Shown one piece after another: positions 24,204-33,893 of a stretch of 64,000 nt of DNA; within the stretch, counting starts at the first letter, position 1; each line of letters begins with the position of its first letter. The translations under genes were made by a program, and so were the position numbers. The notes beneath the pieces are model-generated. The model did no database searches. It was given only the letters and a program-made list of their open reading frames with translations, and had not been told where the DNA came from. This DNA is from Eubacterium sp. CAG:274 (GTDB lineage Bacteria; Bacillota; Clostridia; Lachnospirales; CAG-274). The DNA lies in contig FR888508.1 of the NCBI GenBank assembly GCA_000432155.1, forward strand, positions 298,894 through 362,893, read 5' to 3'.

Positions 24204-26012
24204 CTATCTCTTTTTATATTGTTTTATTACATTCATAAATTCTTTGCCATAGGCTTTCATTTTTGCTGAACCTACACCACTAACAGTAAGAAATTCCTTT
24301 TCTGTTGTAGGCTGTTTTACTGTCATATCTCTTAATGACGCATCTGTAAAAATCATAAATGCCGGTACTCTCTTTTGCTGTGCTATCTTCATACGGCATT
24401 GTCTTAAAAGCTCGAACAAGTTGCTATCAGCAGTCTTTTCTCTGACGAACTTAGGCTTAACAGTATTCTTCTTACGAACCTTAACATTGACTTTTACATC
24501 TTTCTTCATAAATTCTCTAGCCTTATGATTAAGTGTAAGTATTGGATACTTTCCGTCAGTTTGAGTAATATATTCTTCTCTTACAAGGTAGTTTATAACA
24601 TTTCTAATTTCAGATATTTCCACATCATATAGTAAACCAAAGGAAATTTCATCATCAAGACCATTTCTTATAACTCTGTCTGTTTCAAGCCCTGTAAGAA
24701 CTTCACATATAGCTGTTGTACCATATCTTTCGTCTAAGTCATTAATACATCTTATTACCGACCTTGCTATTCTTGTAACATCGTAAGTATCGTATTCGCC
24801 CTTACAGTTAGAGCAATTATCACATTTTCCCTTTGCCTTTTCTCCAAAGTACCTGAGCATATAAGCTCGCAAACAGTCATCAGTAGTAGCATAGAAAGTC
24901 ATTTCTTTTAACTTTTCTCGCTGTCTTTCTTTTACTATTTTCTGTTCTTCTTCTGTCAATTCTTCATTTTCATTATCTTGGTCTATTAAAAATTGCTGTA
25001 CCCTGACATCTTGAGGGGAATAGAAAAGCACACATTCTGATTTATCCCCATCTCGACCGGCTCGTCCTGCCTCCTGATAGTAGGCCTCCATACTGGCTGG
25101 CATATTGTAGTGAAGAACATATCGCACATCGCCTTTATCAATACCCATACCAAAGGCATTTGTAGCAACAATAATATTTTTTCTATCGTATATGAAATCT
25201 TCTTGATTTTGCTTTCTTTCTTCAGGCTCAAGACCTGCGTGGTATCGTGTAGCATTAAAACCATTTACACATAAAAGCTCACATATTTCCTCTACATTTT
25301 TTCTTGACAGACAATATATTACCCCACAACTGTCCTCGTGTTCAGCTACAAAATCCAAAACAGCCTTTTTTCTGCTTTTAGGACTTTCTACAGCAAAATA
25401 AAGATTAGGTCTGTCAAAATCAGTTTTTACCATATATGGCTTATTTAATTCCAACAATTTTATAATATCTTTTTTTACTCTGTCTGTTGCTGTAGCAGTA
25501 AAAGCATTTACTCTAGGTCTTCTGTCTAAGGAATTTAAAAACTGGCTTATTTTCAAATACCCAGGTCTGAAATCCTGTCCCCATTGAGAAACACAATGTG
25601 CCTCATCAACTGTAACCATTGAAATATTTACAGTATTTGCAAACCTTAAAAATTCTGGTGTACAAAGTCTTTCGGGAGCAACATATATAATTTTGTAAAC
25701 GCCATTATAGGCATTTTCAAGTGCCTTATTATACTGTCTGAAAGTAAGGGAGCTATTGAGATATGCTGCCCTTACACCAGACTGTACCAAAGTTGCAACT
25801 TGGTCTTTCATAAGTGATATTAAAGGCGAAACTACAAGAGTTATGCCCTCAAGCATAAGTGCCGGAACTTGAAAGCATATAGACTTACCACCACCTGTAG
25901 GCATTATTCCGAATACATCTCTGCCCTCAAGTATACTGTCTATAATTTCTTCCTGTCCGTCACGAAAGCTACTATAACCAAATACATCTTTTAAAACTTT
26001 TAATTTATCCAT
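24204..26012 (-). CDS. recQ: ATP-dependent DNA helicase RecQ
   Basis: A 3'-5' helicase acting in recombination and fork repair. Features: Walker A MPTGGGKSICFQVPAL (about 37-52), DEAH with the aromatic loop (VDEAHCVSQWGQDFRPGY), motif VI QEAGRAGRDG, an RQC zinc site (CLRAYMLRYFG, CDNCSNC), a winged helix, and a C-terminal HRDC-type domain (about 535-600). The 602-residue length is normal. AAGGTGA precedes the ATG. Confidence 0.95.
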   Translation of the reverse strand: MDKLKVLKDVFGYSSFRDGQEEIIDSILEGRDVFGIMPTGGGKSICFQVPALMLEGITLVVSPLISLMKDQVATLVQSGVRAAYLNSSLTFRQYNKALENAYNGVYKIIYVAPERLCTPEFLRFANTVNISMVTVDEAHCVSQWGQDFRPGYLKISQFLNSLDRRPRVNAFTATATDRVKKDIIKLLELNKPYMVKTDFDRPNLYFAVESPKSRKKAVLDFVAEHEDSCGVIYCLSRKNVEEICELLCVNGFNATRYHAGLEPEERKQNQEDFIYDRKNIIVATNAFGMGIDKGDVRYVLHYNMPASMEAYYQEAGRAGRDGDKSECVLFYSPQDVRVQQFLIDQDNENEELTEEEQKIVKERQREKLKEMTFYATTDDCLRAYMLRYFGEKAKGKCDNCSNCKGEYDTYDVTRIARSVIRCINDLDERYGTTAICEVLTGLETDRVIRNGLDDEISFGLLYDVEISEIRNVINYLVREEYITQTDGKYPILTLNHKAREFMKKDVKVNVKVRKKNTVKPKFVREKTADSNLFELLRQCRMKIAQQKRVPAFMIFTDASLRDMTVKQPTTEKEFLTVSGVGSAKMKAYGKEFMNVIKQYKKR

Positions 26013-26069
26013 AATTTCACCTTAAAAATTTACATTCGAAAGAAATTATAACACAATTCTGAACATAAA

Positions 26070-26098
26070 TAAAGAGCCGAGCATAGACTCGACTCTTA
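26070..26098 (-). terminator. Terminator of putP
   Basis: On the minus strand AAGAGTCGAG pairs with CTCGGCTCTT (one T-G wobble) around a six-base loop, then TTTATTT. Confidence 0.65.
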
Positions 26099-26114
26099 AA
26101 TTTATATAAACTTT

Positions 26115-27635
26115 TTAATCAAATTTTTCAGTACAAACTCTATTAAATTCATCATATACTTGCTGACTAGGTTTCTTGTCAATTAAAGAAACTACAACAA
26201 TTACAATGATTGAAAGAATGAAAGCTGGTACAAGTTCGTAAAGACCTGTATCACAGATTACAAATCTATCGCCAAAAATTGGACTAGATTCTGTAAGGCA
26301 AGTATTCCAGAAAAGAACACCTAAACCACCAGAAACCATACCTGCTAAAGCACCCTTCATTGTCATTCTCTTCCAGTAAAGACTTAAAATCATTGCTGGA
26401 CCGAAAGCAGCACCAAGACCTGCCCAAGCATAACTTACAAGGTTCATTACAGAATTATCAGGATTAAGTGCAAGCACGAAAGCAATAACGGCAACAGCAA
26501 TAACAGCAATCTTACTAACTCTTAAAAGTTCCTTATCAGTTGCTTCTTTTCTGAAAATAGTCTTGTAAATATCATTTGAAATGGCAGAGGCTGTAACAAG
26601 CATCTGTGAATCAGATGATGACATAATAGCCGCAACAATAGCACAAAGAAGAATACCTGCAATAAAGCCAGGAGTAAGACGCTGTACAAGAACCATAAAT
26701 ATAGTTTCAGATGCAGCACCCTGTAATACTGTACCCTCTGTCTGGAATAAGTAAACATAACCTAATACACCAACTGCAACAGATGCAACAAGTGTAATTA
26801 TAACCCAAACAATAGCAATTCTTCTTGATTTTTTAATCATTGAACTTGACTTAATAGACATAAATCTAACAAGGATATGAGGCATACCAAAGTAACCAAG
26901 ACCCCAACCAAGATTAGATACTACATACTGCCATGTAGATGTGCTACCGTCAGATTCTTTAAGGAAATTCATATAGCCAGGCATTTCACTTACAACTGAT
27001 GAAAAATCAGCTTTAATAAATGCGTAAGCAACAATAGGCACTATAAGAAGTGCGAAGAACATAAGCATACCCTGGAAGAAATCTGTCCATACAACGGCAA
27101 AATATCCACCCATAAATGTGTACGCCATAATTACAACAACACCAATTAAAAGACCAACCTGATACTGAATACCAAAAACAGTCTGTAAAAGTTTTGCAGC
27201 AGCATTGAAACTAGATGCTGTATATACCAAAAAGAAAATAAAGATAATAATTGCACAAGTTACTCTTAAAGCTGTAGACTTTGCATTAAATCTGTTCTGG
27301 AAATATTCTGGGATAGTAATTGCATCGCCTGTTACATAAGAATAATTTCTAAGACGCTTTGCAACTAAGAGCCAGTTAAGATATGTACCAATACCAAGAC
27401 CAACTGCAATCCAAGCCTCGCCAAGACCGCTTAAATAAACAGCACCTGGAAGACCCATTAAAAGCCAACTACTCATATCTGATGCCTGTGCTGAAAGAGC
27501 TGTAAGCCAGCTACCCATACCACGACCACCTAAAAAGTAATCGCCGACATTATTGGACTTTTTTGAAAAAAGAAAGCCAATATAAAGCATTGCACCTAAA
27601 TAGAGAACAAATGCTAAAATTGTCCATACATTCAT
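26115..27635 (-). CDS. putP: Sodium/proline symporter
   Basis: A 506-residue member of the sodium:solute symporter family with about 13 membrane segments. The N-terminus (FSKKSNNVGDYFLGGRGMGSWLTALSAQASDMSSWLLMGLPGA) and the later block MSSSDSQMLVTASAISNDIYK are typical of PutP, which imports proline with sodium. It has a clear promoter and terminator, so it is monocistronic. Related substrates cannot be excluded, but the proline assignment is well supported by these blocks. Confidence 0.9.
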   Translation of the reverse strand: MNVWTILAFVLYLGAMLYIGFLFSKKSNNVGDYFLGGRGMGSWLTALSAQASDMSSWLLMGLPGAVYLSGLGEAWIAVGLGIGTYLNWLLVAKRLRNYSYVTGDAITIPEYFQNRFNAKSTALRVTCAIIIFIFFLVYTASSFNAAAKLLQTVFGIQYQVGLLIGVVVIMAYTFMGGYFAVVWTDFFQGMLMFFALLIVPIVAYAFIKADFSSVVSEMPGYMNFLKESDGSTSTWQYVVSNLGWGLGYFGMPHILVRFMSIKSSSMIKKSRRIAIVWVIITLVASVAVGVLGYVYLFQTEGTVLQGAASETIFMVLVQRLTPGFIAGILLCAIVAAIMSSSDSQMLVTASAISNDIYKTIFRKEATDKELLRVSKIAVIAVAVIAFVLALNPDNSVMNLVSYAWAGLGAAFGPAMILSLYWKRMTMKGALAGMVSGGLGVLFWNTCLTESSPIFGDRFVICDTGLYELVPAFILSIIVIVVVSLIDKKPSQQVYDEFNRVCTEKFD

Positions 27636-27672
27636 TTTTAATTCCTCCGTTAAAATTTAATAAATCTTTCAT

Positions 27673-27702
27673 ATTATACAACAAATAACACAATAAAATC
27701 AA
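27673..27702 (-). promoter_or_regulatory. Promoter of putP
   Basis: On the minus strand TTGATT, 18 bases, then a perfect TATAAT, 37 bases upstream of the putP start. Confidence 0.55.
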
Positions 27703-27825
27703 CCCTTTTGCAAGTTTAATATTATTTTTATTCATAAACTCGTTTTTATCATCAATAAATTACACATTTGTTGTTTAAATTCATTTTGTATTATGAATTT
27801 AAAATATTTTAAAATTTCAACATGG

Positions 27826-27891
27826 TCAGAACATTTTGCTTTGCAAAATGTGGCTTGTATCCAACCCATCGGATTTATCTTTCCGATTCAC
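27826..27891 (+). repeat. Three-hairpin dispersed element, copy 3
   Basis: It begins TCAGAACA. Hairpin 1 has a different sequence from the other copies, ACATTTTGC/GCAAAATGT with loop TTT, yet is perfectly paired. Hairpin 2 is GGCTTG/CAACCC with one mismatch. Hairpin 3 is identical to copies 1 and 2. TGGTCA occurs at both flanks. The 323-base gap 27636-27958 otherwise holds the putP promoter and the terminator of the DUF4340 gene. Confidence 0.85.
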
Positions 27892-27913
27892 TGGTCAAAA
27901 CAAATTAACAAAG

Positions 27914-27949
27914 ATAAAAAAATATGCGAACAGACAAAATCCATTCGCA
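27914..27949 (-). terminator. Terminator of the Gld-type ABC operon
   Basis: On the minus strand TGCGAA pairs with TTCGCA around a 13-base loop, followed by TATTTTTTT. It lies just after the DUF4340 gene. Confidence 0.6.
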
Positions 27950-27958
27950 CATTTAATT

Positions 27959-29440
27959 TTATGATGATTGACCTTTTTCACTGTCACTATTTTCCACACT
28001 TTCGCCCTTTAAGACTTTTTCAGCATCAAGGAATAATTTTCTAACACTTTGCTTATTTACTACAAGTGTTGAAGATTCGCCTTTTTTAGCAACATAATAG
28101 CTATCATCATAGTTATAAAATTCTATTTTTTCCTTTGAGCCGTCTTTCATAACATAGGTTATAACAGCCTGTGGAGTTCCTGTAACATTTGCATTTTCCT
28201 TTAATATACTATCAAAACTTAAACCAACTATATTCTGATAAAAAGGTGTAAACAATTCTCTTTTAACAAGTTTTCCACTTACATAGGCATTTCTATTATC
28301 TTTTTCAATGCCTTCCTTTGTCTTTACAAATGTATTTTCGCCTTCTGACTTAAATTCGACATTAAATTTCTTGTCATTGTTTTCAGCCTCTATTTTATTT
28401 ACACTACTTCTGGAATGAAGTGACACAAAAGGCTGAACAAAGTCTACAATATCAGCATCAAAAAAGCTCTGTAATGCCCTTTGGTTCATTGTAAATACTT
28501 CGTTTCTATTATTTATCTGAACATATCTATAGTTAATATCACTATCATCTTGAACTTTTGAACCAACTTTTACGGTTAATTCTGTATTTCTATCCTTTAA
28601 AACTATTTTCATTTCTGGATTATCAAGTCCGTATTTTGAAAGGTCTGTAGGCTTTGGGTCTACTAACTTTTCTACATTTAAAGCACTAGCATCTTCCAAA
28701 GCTGTAGCCTGCAAGCTATAAGGATAAACTACAATATCTGAAACCGGCTTTTTAAGTACAAGAGTAGCCAAACCATTTTTATCAGCGTATTCCTTTACAA
28801 GAGAATTATCTTTATCATATTCAACAAGAATATCGTCTTTATCTCTGTAGTCTATTTCCATATAAACAATAGAATTTGTATCTACTTTAGGCACATTTTT
28901 GTCAACAAAATCGTTCATTGTACCAGTAAATAAACTACAAACATTAGCATTTACCATATAAACACTTGGACTATTATCAACCTGAACATAATAATATTTT
29001 TTATCAGTAGATAAATTTCCTACTTTTAAAACTGTTTGATTTTTATTTTTATACTTTGCACTTACTGTAGCCACAGGTTTACTTAATCCATATTTTTCAA
29101 CACTTTGTGGATTTTCTTCTATAGTTTCAATAGCATATAAACTTTCAACACCATTTATTATTAAATTTACAGCATCATTTGAAAGTGTAACATCTTTGTA
29201 ACCTTTTATTTTCCAACTATCCTTAGCTTTTTCAAATTCAAATTTGCCATTTTTATTTTCTACTAAAATATCAACAGCATTATCATTAGTAGACAGTTTT
29301 TGTCCTATTTCGTCTTGTGTTATTGTACTTTCTTTAGTTTCAGTAGTTTTATTCTTTCTGGCTGAACCTACAACATAAAGCACAATTAAAATAGCTAAAA
29401 TAATTATGCCACAAATAAGAGGAGTTAATTTCTTCTTCAT
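27959..29440 (-). CDS. DUF4340 domain protein, last gene of Gld-type ABC operon
   Basis: A 493-residue envelope protein with one N-terminal membrane helix (about 8-26) and a long extracytoplasmic part. That part contains repeated DUF4340-type beta segments (WKIKGYKDVTLSNDAVNLIINGVESL; TVSAKYKNKNQTVLKVGNL; MKIVLKDRNTELTVKVGSKV). The family is known mainly from its place beside GldG-like genes. The start codon overlaps the stop of the GldG-like gene (TAATG), so translation is coupled. Its role in the transporter is not known. Confidence 0.8.
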   Translation of the reverse strand: MKKKLTPLICGIIILAILIVLYVVGSARKNKTTETKESTITQDEIGQKLSTNDNAVDILVENKNGKFEFEKAKDSWKIKGYKDVTLSNDAVNLIINGVESLYAIETIEENPQSVEKYGLSKPVATVSAKYKNKNQTVLKVGNLSTDKKYYYVQVDNSPSVYMVNANVCSLFTGTMNDFVDKNVPKVDTNSIVYMEIDYRDKDDILVEYDKDNSLVKEYADKNGLATLVLKKPVSDIVVYPYSLQATALEDASALNVEKLVDPKPTDLSKYGLDNPEMKIVLKDRNTELTVKVGSKVQDDSDINYRYVQINNRNEVFTMNQRALQSFFDADIVDFVQPFVSLHSRSSVNKIEAENNDKKFNVEFKSEGENTFVKTKEGIEKDNRNAYVSGKLVKRELFTPFYQNIVGLSFDSILKENANVTGTPQAVITYVMKDGSKEKIEFYNYDDSYYVAKKGESSTLVVNKQSVRKLFLDAEKVLKGESVENSDSEKGQSS

Positions 29441-30840
29441 TACTTATTTCTCCTTACTGCCCATACAGCAAAACCAATTACAAAAATAATAGCCGGAATT
29501 ACTGCCCAAGCAAGTATTTTAAGTTTGCTAGCTGACGCCTCATCTACAACAACAGTTTCTGTCATAATATCCTTTGGAGAAATATAAATATTATCACTTT
29601 GGTCATTAAGCCAATTTAAGCCACTAATAACAAATGTAGCATTTGCACCATTTACCATAGAATCCACATTAGGCTCTACTAAATAATAACTACAGCCTGT
29701 TACTATAAGTTTGCTGTCATTGGATTTATCCTTTACGGAAACAGCAATATTAAAAGGTCCTGATTTATCTCCACTTTCCTTACTTACTGCCTTATTTTCT
29801 CCCTCTTTTACATAAGATTTTTTACTTGTAGTTAAAAGAGGCTCTATTTCAACATCTTTTTTCTTTATTTCAGTATTTTCAAGAGCTTGAGATGCAACAG
29901 CAAGAACTTTGTAACCCTTTTCAGTAATCTGTGATGTAATGTCACTTTTAGCTATAGTAGGTAGGACTGCATAAGGGTACATCATATAGCTATTTTCATC
30001 GCCCTCATAAATATATCCACTATTTACAGTAAGTCCATAGCTATTTATAATACCCATAAGGTTTTTACAGTTGGCTGTATCAATGCCACCTATTATACAG
30101 TAAACTCTACCGGCAGAAGTAAGATAATCCTTTACCTTTTGAGCTTCTACATCTGAGTAATCTCTTGAACAAGGTGTAATCATAAGCACAGCACAATCTG
30201 TAGGAATATTATCCTCTAAAAGATTTATGGTTTTTACACTATAGTTAGCTAATGACATCTGTTTTGACAATGAAGAAAAGTTTTCCGGCTCAGCCTCTCC
30301 ATGTCCTGTTACGAAATAAACAGCCGGAGATTCCTCTGCGTCTACAAACTGTATTGCACTTGTAATAGCAGATTCTATGCTAAACTGACCATTTTCTGAA
30401 TCATAGTAATCACTTTCAGAAATTACTCTGTACTTGTCATTACTAACAACTATTATTGAGCCAGTTGAAACCGGCTTGTCTTCTGAATTATAGTTCTTTG
30501 CAAAATCCGGATGCAAGTATAAATCTATATTTTCTACACTTAAACTACCAACCTTTGATTTTTGCTTATACTGCATAAGAACCTGTTCAACTCTATCCTC
30601 TATTGAGTCACTACTACCTGTTTTTGAAGTAGTATAAATAGTAACTTTGGAAGTCATATTATCCAAAACCTGCTGTGTTTCAGAACTTAAACCAAAAAGT
30701 TTATCCTTTGTAGTATCAAAACTCCTATTAAACTGTCCTACCACCAAATTTATCATTACAAGTATTGCAAGAAAAATCATAGCAACAACAGTAGAATATG
30801 TACCATATTTAACTCTTTTATCTTTAAATAAGTTTTTCAT
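29440..30840 (-). CDS. GldG-like ABC auxiliary protein
   Basis: A 466-residue protein with membrane helices at the two ends (about 13-36 and 440-460) and an extracytoplasmic domain between. It matches the ABC-type gliding-motility auxiliary family: NRSFDTTKDKLFGLSSETQQVLDNM, then KVTIYTTS, then YFVTGHGEAEPENFSSLSKQM. In Firmicutes this set is not tied to gliding; its cargo is unknown. The upstream permease ends in TAG fused to the AGGAGG of this gene. Confidence 0.82.
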   Translation of the reverse strand: MKNLFKDKRVKYGTYSTVVAMIFLAILVMINLVVGQFNRSFDTTKDKLFGLSSETQQVLDNMTSKVTIYTTSKTGSSDSIEDRVEQVLMQYKQKSKVGSLSVENIDLYLHPDFAKNYNSEDKPVSTGSIIVVSNDKYRVISESDYYDSENGQFSIESAITSAIQFVDAEESPAVYFVTGHGEAEPENFSSLSKQMSLANYSVKTINLLEDNIPTDCAVLMITPCSRDYSDVEAQKVKDYLTSAGRVYCIIGGIDTANCKNLMGIINSYGLTVNSGYIYEGDENSYMMYPYAVLPTIAKSDITSQITEKGYKVLAVASQALENTEIKKKDVEIEPLLTTSKKSYVKEGENKAVSKESGDKSGPFNIAVSVKDKSNDSKLIVTGCSYYLVEPNVDSMVNGANATFVISGLNWLNDQSDNIYISPKDIMTETVVVDEASASKLKILAWAVIPAIIFVIGFAVWAVRRNK

Positions 30841-30850
30841 AGTCTACCTC

Positions 30851-31714
30851 CTAGTTCCATCTTCTTTTTTCAATTACATTTACTGTAAGATATAAAAGTG
30901 CAATTGAAAAAGTAATATAATACACTACATCTGCAATACTTATAATTCCTAAATAGAAATTCTCAAATCTACCTAAAATTGAGAACCAACTAAGAACTTT
31001 AGCCATAACACCGTCATATAAAGTAGGTTTTACAACATATACGCCTGTCATTACGGCAAAGCCCAAAAGAGCAAAAATAGCAGTTGGTGCAAAACTCTTT
31101 GTTGATGAATACACCATAACAGCTAAAATAATAACTGCAATTCCCACAAAAATAAGTGAAGAAAATATAGTAGCTGGTAATGATGATGTAATGTTATCCA
31201 TCATAAAAAGAACAAATACTACAGCAAAAGTTGAAACTGCTGCAACAATTTGATTATCTGTAAGCACAGAAATAAAAAGACCTACACTAATAAGGCACAT
31301 TCCCATTAAGAAATATCCCAAATAACCAGTTAATGTCATACCCCAATCAACATTTCCAAAGGAACTTAAAACAATAGGAAATACAAAGGTAATAACTAAA
31401 GCAATAAAATACAAACATACAGCAGCTAAGAACTTTCCAGCAACTATACTTGTTACTTTTATAGGTACTGAGTACAATAGCTGGTCTGTTTTTTGTCTGC
31501 TTTCTTCCGCAAAAAGTCGCATTGTCAGAACCGGTACAAGAATAAGAAACATTATCATTGAACCTGTCAATGTATCGTTGTAGTTGGCACTAGAGCCTAC
31601 AATATTCTGACCAATAAAGAAATAACCTGTGATTAAAGCAAAAAATCCTAAAAAACCATATCCTGAGATTGTTGTAAAATAGGTTCTCATTTCTTTTCTA
31701 AATATAGCACCCAT
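30851..31714 (-). CDS. ABC-2 type permease (GldF-like)
   Basis: A 287-residue integral membrane protein with about six membrane segments. It opens with MGAIFRKEMRTYFTTISGYGFLGFFAL, a typical ABC-2 permease start, and has the conserved region TMRLFAEESRQKTDQLLYSVPI before the second helix. Its ATG overlaps the ATPase stop (TAATG). With the ATPase, GldG-like and DUF4340 genes it forms one complete transporter operon. Confidence 0.88.
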   Translation of the reverse strand: MGAIFRKEMRTYFTTISGYGFLGFFALITGYFFIGQNIVGSSANYNDTLTGSMIMFLILVPVLTMRLFAEESRQKTDQLLYSVPIKVTSIVAGKFLAAVCLYFIALVITFVFPIVLSSFGNVDWGMTLTGYLGYFLMGMCLISVGLFISVLTDNQIVAAVSTFAVVFVLFMMDNITSSLPATIFSSLIFVGIAVIILAVMVYSSTKSFAPTAIFALLGFAVMTGVYVVKPTLYDGVMAKVLSWFSILGRFENFYLGIISIADVVYYITFSIALLYLTVNVIEKRRWN

Positions 31715-32754
31715 TATTCATCAACCTCCTCATCTTCAGAAAGCACTTCTACACTTTCTTCTATAATTTCAACTTCTTCTACTTCTTCATTTTTTTCCTC
31801 AGAATCTGTTATAACCTCATCATAAGCACCATTTACTACATTTATAAAGGCATCTTCTAAGGAATCACTAGCCGGCTTTAACATAAGAACTGGTATTTCA
31901 GCCTGTGCAAAAGAAGCAAATATAATCTCTCTTATATCTGTTCCCTGTTCTCCTGAAACATTTATTGTATAAACTGAATTTTCTTTTTCATCTACAATAC
32001 TTATATCCTTAATAGCACTCCATTGATTAAGAGAGGATAACGCCTTTTCAAGACTGCCCCTAAAAGACACTTGCTGAACATGATTATCTGCTCTGCCTGC
32101 AAGTCCATCTGTAGTATCAGATGCTACAATTTTCCCCTGATTTATAATTATTACTCTGTCACATACAGCACTAACTTCACTTAAAATATGTGAGCTAATA
32201 ATAACTGTATGCTTTTTGCCAAGGCTTTTAATAACATTTCTCATATCTATAATCTGAGATGGGTCAAGTCCTGAAGTTGGTTCATCAAGTATAATAACAT
32301 CTGGAAAACCAACTAAAGCCTGAGCAAGTCCAACTCTCTGTCTGTAGCCCTTTGAAAGATTTTTAAATAATCTCTTATACACATCTTCAATATGTACTAT
32401 GCGACAAATTTCCTCTAACATTTCTTTTCTGTCAGATTTCTTTACACCCTTTAAGTCACATACAAATTTAAGATTTTCCTCAACAGTTAAATCACCATAA
32501 AGAGGTGGAACATCTGGCAAATAGCCTAACTGTCTTTTTGCATTTATTGGGTCAGATAATATATCAAAACCATTTATTTTAACTTCTCCTTCTGTAGAAG
32601 AAATAAAGCCCGTCATCATATTCATAGTGGTTGTTTTTCCTGCACCGTTTGGTCCAAGAAAACCAAGTATTTCTCCGTCATTAACAGTAAAACTTATACC
32701 GTCTACAGCAGTGTGACTGCCAAATTTTTTGGTCAATTTTTTTACTTCAATCAC
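31714..32754 (-). CDS. ABC transporter ATPase (GldA-like)
   Basis: A 346-residue ATPase. Walker A is GPNGAGKTTT, the signature is LSKGYRQRVGLAQAL, Walker B is VIILDEPTSGLD, and the switch His is in ISSHILSEV. The C-terminal 110 residues end in a highly acidic Glu/Asp-rich tail. I chose the GTG at 32754, seven bases after GGAGGG, which gives the canonical start IEVKKLTKKFG. An upstream start at 32820 would add 22 unrelated residues. First gene of the Gld-type operon. Confidence 0.9.
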   Translation of the reverse strand: MIEVKKLTKKFGSHTAVDGISFTVNDGEILGFLGPNGAGKTTTMNMMTGFISSTEGEVKINGFDILSDPINAKRQLGYLPDVPPLYGDLTVEENLKFVCDLKGVKKSDRKEMLEEICRIVHIEDVYKRLFKNLSKGYRQRVGLAQALVGFPDVIILDEPTSGLDPSQIIDMRNVIKSLGKKHTVIISSHILSEVSAVCDRVIIINQGKIVASDTTDGLAGRADNHVQQVSFRGSLEKALSSLNQWSAIKDISIVDEKENSVYTINVSGEQGTDIREIIFASFAQAEIPVLMLKPASDSLEDAFINVVNGAYDEVITDSEEKNEEVEEVEIIEESVEVLSEDEEVDE

Positions 32755-32921
32755 AGCATATCCCTCCTGTTTCGGATTTTTTCTATTTAATATGATACAA
32801 CAAAAAGCCTCACTTATCAATAAACGAAAGATTAAACTTTTATTAATAAATGCCTGTAAAACCTAACAAATTACTTATTTTTTGTATTATATGGAGTATT
32901 TTTTGGTATTGAATAAAATTA

Positions 32922-32959
32922 TTAAAGGGAAATGTCAACTAAGCATCATTCCCCTTTAA
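32922..32959 (-). terminator. Candidate terminator of the L,D-transpeptidase gene
   Basis: On the minus strand TTAAAGGG..AATG pairs with CATT..CCCTTTAA around a loop of about ten bases. The following T-tract is weak. Confidence 0.5.
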
Positions 32960-32964
32960 ATTAT

Positions 32965-33720
32965 CTAATAAATACATACTCCCGTACCATATTCTATATT
33001 GTCATAAAACCACTGTGAATTTTCAACACTCATTCTTACGCAACCACTGGAATGTTTTTGTCCTAAAGTATTATCTATAACATTTTTATTTTTATCCATA
33101 GCCACTGAATGGAACAAATAACTGTCTTTATATCTTACCCAATTTACAGCACCACTACCTAATCTATCAGAATAAAACCACTTTCCCCTGTTTTCAATAG
33201 TAAAATTACCTCTTAGCGTAGGTGATTCATTTTTACCTGTAGAACAAACTATAATTTTCTTTAACTTCCAACTATCATTTTTTTCTAAAATATATATTCT
33301 CTGTCTGTCAATATCCACCCAAACAAAATGAGGTGTTTTACTACTAAAATTTTTATCAGCATAACTTTCTATAAAATCAGCCGAAAGCTGTTTCTGTTCT
33401 GTACCACTATCTGGAGGTATTTTCAGACTATTTTCCTTTACCCAACCTAAATGACTACCATATTTCACATAATACCATTGTTTACTTCTGTCCTTTATTA
33501 TTTCCACTTTCTTTCCTGATGCAATCATATCAACACATTTTCCGTCAATATTGTCATAGACTACTGCACCTACAGGTACATAAGCATATACTGCACCAGA
33601 CTTTAAGGTATTGTCCTTATTTTCAGCCTTTACAACGCCAGTATTATAGCTATATTTTACAATTCCAAAGGCAAAAAACACAGCTACTACTACACCAACT
33701 AAAAATATTTTTTTCTTCAT
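32965..33720 (-). CDS. L,D-transpeptidase with SH3-like domain
   Basis: A 251-residue exported enzyme that makes 3-3 peptidoglycan cross-links or attaches proteins to the wall. It has a membrane anchor or signal (about 5-24), a bacterial SH3-like region (about 43-100, VKYGSHLGWVKENSLKIPP) and a YkuD domain (about 115-251). The catalytic motif HSSGCVRMS, with its Cys, lies near residues 226-234. AGGAGG is upstream of the ATG. Monocistronic. Confidence 0.9.
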   Translation of the reverse strand: MKKKIFLVGVVVAVFFAFGIVKYSYNTGVVKAENKDNTLKSGAVYAYVPVGAVVYDNIDGKCVDMIASGKKVEIIKDRSKQWYYVKYGSHLGWVKENSLKIPPDSGTEQKQLSADFIESYADKNFSSKTPHFVWVDIDRQRIYILEKNDSWKLKKIIVCSTGKNESPTLRGNFTIENRGKWFYSDRLGSGAVNWVRYKDSYLFHSVAMDKNKNVIDNTLGQKHSSGCVRMSVENSQWFYDNIEYGTGVCIY

Positions 33721-33800
33721 AGTCCTTATTCCTCCTTCCTGTAAATTATACCCAATTTCAAATTAAATTATACTTATATTAAAAGATATTCAAATAGGTC

Positions 33801-33829
33801 TTGAAATTTTACAAAAAAAGTGCGATAAT
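33801..33829 (+). promoter_or_regulatory. Promoter of the nadBCA-proC operon
   Basis: TTGAAA, 17 bases, GATAAT, ending 65 bases before the nadB start. GGAGG lies at 33880-33884. I could not identify a NiaR or NadQ operator. Confidence 0.6.
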
Positions 33830-33893
33830 GGAATAAGTATATAATTTTTTAAAAAGCATTAATTGCGATTTCAATTTACGGAGGTACTCCACT

